NCBI RefSeq assembly: GCF_001422925.1
Contig: NZ_LMNI01000010.1
Coordinates: 726,778-790,777, forward strand
Direction: 5' to 3'
Length of the DNA: 64,000 nucleotides
Origin: Microbacterium sp. Leaf288
Lineage (GTDB): Bacteria > Actinomycetota > Actinomycetes > Actinomycetales > Microbacteriaceae
The notes under the pieces: generated by a model
Database searches by the model: none
Told to the model about the DNA's origin: nothing
What the model saw: the letters and a program-made list of their open reading frames with translations, nothing else
Made by a program: the position numbers and the translations under genes
Shown: in pieces, positions 61,447 through 64,000 of the stretch
How the letters are laid out: each line of letters begins with the position of its first letter
How positions within the stretch are numbered: the first letter of the stretch is position 1

Positions 61447-62410
61447 GGACGAGCTCACCTTCTGCGAACGATTCGGAGGGGATGGAACGATCGGATGCCG
61501 CCACCAGGGCCGCGGCACCGAGCACGACCGCGTCACCGCGCAGGGTTCCGGGAACGATGCGCAAGGGAGCGCCGGACACCGGCGGATCGGTCAGGAGCGT
61601 GGCCTCGACAGCAGGAGCGAGCAGGTCCCATGCGGAGGCCACCCCGCCCCCGACTACCGCGAGGGGCACGTCGACGAGGGTCGCGGCGGAGATGCACGCG
61701 AGGGCGACCGCCCTCCCGGCGTCGTCGAACACGGCCTTCGCAACGGGGTCGCCGGTTCGCGCCCGGTCGGCCACGACCCGCGCGGATACGACGACCTCGC
61801 CGGTCGCGGCCGCATAGCGGCGCGAGATCGAGGTGCCCGAGGCCAGGGTCTCAAGGTGGCCGGTGCGACCGCAGGTGCAGACCAGATCGCTGTAGCCCGG
61901 AGTGTGGCCGATCTCGCCGGCAGCGCCGTATGGACCGTGGCGCAGTGCTCCGTCGAGCACGAGCGCTCCGCCGACACCGGTGCCGAGCATCACGCCGAGC
62001 ACGTCGCTCCCCCGCCCCGAGCCCCACGCGGTCTCGCCGAGGAGGAAGGCGTTGACGTCGTTCTCGACGCGCACCTCGAGCTCGAGTCGGTCGCCGAGGC
62101 GCTCGCCGAGCGGGAATCCCGCCCAATCCACGAACATGTCCGACGCGGCGCGGATGGCACCGCTCTGCGGATCGACGACCCCCGCCGCGCCGACGCCGAC
62201 CGCATCGGGACGCACGCCCGTGTCGTCGGCGAGCTCCTCGACGAGGAGCGCCGCCGTCTCTGCCATCGCGGCGCCGCCGGCGCGGGCGGGGGTGACGCGC
62301 GTCGCGCGCGCCAGCACCTTGCCGTCCGCGGCGACGAGGGCGCCGGAGGTCTTCGTGCCCCCGATGTCGATGCCGGCGACGACGGCGGGGGCCTCTGCGC
62401 ACCCGCTCAT
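61430..62410 (-). CDS. ROK-family sugar kinase
   Basis: A 326-residue ROK protein. ATP motif VAGIDIGGTKTSGALV, VGAAGVVDPQSG, ENDVNAFLLGE and LGTGVGGALVLDG. The zinc motif normally CxCGxxGCxE reads CTCGRTGHLE, so the third Cys is His. No N-terminal HTH, so it is a kinase rather than a repressor. It phosphorylates an imported monosaccharide (substrate unknown). ATGA overlaps with the permease upstream. Confidence 0.91.
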   Translation of the reverse strand: MSGCAEAPAVVAGIDIGGTKTSGALVAADGKVLARATRVTPARAGGAAMAETAALLVEELADDTGVRPDAVGVGAAGVVDPQSGAIRAASDMFVDWAGFPLGERLGDRLELEVRVENDVNAFLLGETAWGSGRGSDVLGVMLGTGVGGALVLDGALRHGPYGAAGEIGHTPGYSDLVCTCGRTGHLETLASGTSISRRYAAATGEVVVSARVVADRARTGDPVAKAVFDDAGRAVALACISAATLVDVPLAVVGGGVASAWDLLAPAVEATLLTDPPVSGAPLRIVPGTLRGDAVVLGAAALVAASDRSIPSESFAEGELVRDVAS

Positions 62411-63360
62411 CGGCCGCCCAGCCCGGCCATCGCGATGCCCTTCACCAGGTGCTTCTGCAGGACGATCACGAGAATCGTGGTGGGGATCATCGAGATGATC
62501 GCGGCCGCCATCTGCAGATCCCAGCGCGTGCCGGTGAGACCCGAGAAGCTGGCGAGGCCCACGGGAAGCGTGCCCAGCGTCGCGTAGTCGACCGTCACGA
62601 TGAGCGGCCAGAGGTAGCTGTTCCAGAACGACAGGAAGGTGAACACCGCGAGCACAGCCACCGCCGACTTGGACAGCGGAAGGATGATCTGGAGGAAGGT
62701 GCGCACCGGACCCGAGCCGTCGACCCGGGCAGCCTCTTCGAGCTCGAACGGGATGCCGCGGAAGAACTGACGCATGAGGAAGGTGCCGAACGCCGTGAAG
62801 GCGAACGGGAAGATGAGCGCCTGATAGGTGTTGACCCATCCGAACCACTGCATCACCTGGAACATCGGGATGACGAGCACCTCGGCCGGCACCATGAGCG
62901 TGGCCAGGAACAGCACGAAGACCGCGTCACGCCCCTTCCAGCGCAGGCGCCCGAACGCGTAGCCAGCGGTCGTCGAGACGATGAGGACGACCAGGGTGCC
63001 GGCGATCGCTACGAACAGCGAGTTGCCGATATAGGTCAGGAACGGCCCGTAGGCGAAGACCTCCGCGAAGTTGCCCCACTTGATCTGCGAGCCGACCAGC
63101 GTGGGCGGCATCGAGAACATCTCCTCGTTGGGCTTGAGCGCCGAGAAGAACGCATAGACGAGGGGCGCGACGAAGATGAGCGCCGCGAGGTAGATGCAGA
63201 TGTGCGCGAGAACAAGTCGGATGCGCTCGCCGGGCGTGCGGGCGGCGGTGCGGCGGCGCGCCGGGGGCTCCTCGACGAACTCGTCGTCGGACGTCATGAG
63301 CAGCGTCTGCTCGATCACCGACGCTTCCTTGTCGGTCTCGGTCTCGGTGTCAGTGCTCAT
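62407..63360 (-). CDS. Carbohydrate ABC transporter permease (MalG type)
   Basis: A 317-residue CUT1-family permease with six helices. A ~45-residue charged N-terminal tail precedes AHICIYLAALIFVAPLVYAFFSAL. The EAA loop that contacts the ATPase is ELEEAARVDGSGPVRTFLQIILPLSKSA. It overlaps the second permease start region by 11 nt, so both are in one operon. Confidence 0.93.
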   Translation of the reverse strand: MSTDTETETDKEASVIEQTLLMTSDDEFVEEPPARRRTAARTPGERIRLVLAHICIYLAALIFVAPLVYAFFSALKPNEEMFSMPPTLVGSQIKWGNFAEVFAYGPFLTYIGNSLFVAIAGTLVVLIVSTTAGYAFGRLRWKGRDAVFVLFLATLMVPAEVLVIPMFQVMQWFGWVNTYQALIFPFAFTAFGTFLMRQFFRGIPFELEEAARVDGSGPVRTFLQIILPLSKSAVAVLAVFTFLSFWNSYLWPLIVTVDYATLGTLPVGLASFSGLTGTRWDLQMAAAIISMIPTTILVIVLQKHLVKGIAMAGLGGR

Positions 63361-64000
63361 AGTGCACCCACTTCCGCTGCGCGGCGAACTGCATGCCTGT
63401 GATGAGGATGATGATCGCGAAAAGGATCCACGCCGCTGCTGCAGCGAGTCCCAGGTCGCCGAAGGTGAACCCCTGTTCCCAGATGAACATGACGAGCGGC
63501 TTCGTCGCGTTGCCCGGGCCGCCGCCGGTCAGCAGCTGCGGCTGGGCGAACACCTGGAGGGCGGTGATCATCGTCATGATCGTCGCGAAGAAGATCGACG
63601 GCGAGATCATCGGGATCATGACGCTCCAGACGAGGCGGAAGCCCCGGGCGCCGTCGATGCTGGCCGCCTCGAGCACGCTCTCGGGGAGCTGCTCGAGCGC
63701 CGCGGAGAAGATCAGCATGTTGTAGCCGAGCCCCTGCCACACGCTCATCGCGACCACCATGATCATCGCCCACGAGGGATCGGCGAGGAAGTTCGGCAGC
63801 GTGATGCCGAACCAGCTCTGCGCCAGCCCGTTGAACAGGCCCTGCGGCTGCAGCATCATCTTCCACACCAGGACGTTGGCCACCATGGGCACGACGACCG
63901 GGATGAAAAAGAGCACGCGGAGGGCTCCGCGACCGCGGATGCGCGGCCCCAGCCCGATCGCGAGCGCGAGCGAGAGGGCAATGCTGAGCGGCACGTACAG
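63350..64000 (-). CDS. Carbohydrate ABC transporter permease (MalF type), N-terminus outside window
   Basis: The C-terminal ~216 residues of the partner permease. Helices such as LRVLFFIPVVVPMVANVLVWKMML are clear. The EAA loop is VLEAASIDGARGFRLVWSVMIPMISPSIFF. The frame is open to base 64000, so the start and the upstream solute-binding protein lie off the right edge. First gene shown of the ABC-ROK-M81-GH29-CutC operon. Confidence 0.93.
   Translation of the reverse strand: MYVPLSIALSLALAIGLGPRIRGRGALRVLFFIPVVVPMVANVLVWKMMLQPQGLFNGLAQSWFGITLPNFLADPSWAMIMVVAMSVWQGLGYNMLIFSAALEQLPESVLEAASIDGARGFRLVWSVMIPMISPSIFFATIMTMITALQVFAQPQLLTGGGPGNATKPLVMFIWEQGFTFGDLGLAAAAAWILFAIIILITGMQFAAQRKWVHYEH

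Noticed and set aside
1..64000. CRISPR arrays, insertion sequences, integrases or prophage genes
   Set aside because: I found no regularly spaced repeats, transposase or integrase motifs, or phage structural genes. Only the short dispersed 9-mer, terminator stems, the tandem tRNAs and gene duplications recur.

Overview
The window is a chromosomal stretch of a high-GC actinobacterium, most likely Microbacteriaceae (Microbacterium-like). The evidence is the gene order coaD-DUF177-rpmF-rnc-mutM-(GNATs)-smc, the thiL/DUF3515/ddl/gpsA/plsC/murA/leuD/leuC block, strong G/C bias at third codon positions, many GTG starts, and many genes whose -10 box (TANNNT) lies exactly 6 nt before the start codon (leaderless mRNAs). 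I see no insertion sequence, prophage, CRISPR array or integrase.

Layout. 1-20 kb is core: smc (cut by the left edge), a small-ORF leader plus tandem two-domain GNATs, mutM-rnc-rpmF-DUF177, coaD, recG, rsmD, thiL, a DUF3515 lipoprotein, then ddl-gpsA-plsC-murA (envelope precursors) and leuDC. A leucine-rich leader peptide precedes leuC. TerC has a candidate manganese riboswitch. 20.5-24.3 kb holds an ECF sigma factor coupled to a DUF4349 membrane protein, a secreted protein, a broken DUF202 gene, two tandem tRNA-Glu and a metallo-hydrolase. 24.3-28.4 kb is a complete fructose PTS operon (fruR-fruK-fruA-ptsH) behind a repeat operator. 28.5-31.2 kb holds a phosphotransferase, tRNA-Gln and gltX. 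31.2-36.7 kb is a catabolic cluster that appears to process N-acyl-D-amino acids: LysR, PLP enzyme, D-aminoacylase, RidA and a D-serine/D-threonine-type PLP enzyme. MFS and FAH-family genes converge on it.

38.8-45 kb carries ilvE, leuB, a TetR-controlled DHA2 exporter and serA. 45-51 kb is an envelope region: two small membrane proteins, a protein with four peptidoglycan-binding repeats, a 1,081-residue secreted lamin-tail/phosphoesterase protein and CutC. 51.1-55.8 kb holds the most unusual gene, a 1,411-residue fusion of a SARP/BTAD regulator, an nSTAND NTPase, a membrane helix and a beta-propeller-like domain. Its promoter region carries repeats at 11- and 22-bp spacing. A Tat-exported nucleotidase follows. 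57.8-64 kb is a tightly coupled sugar operon (two ABC permeases, ROK kinase, M81/MlrC protein, GH29 fucosidase, second CutC), cut by the right edge.

Two window-wide signals stand out. The first is a 9-mer, GGATGC(C/T)GC, that is far more common than base composition predicts and forms inverted pairs in terminator-like hairpins. The second is the leaderless-promoter architecture.
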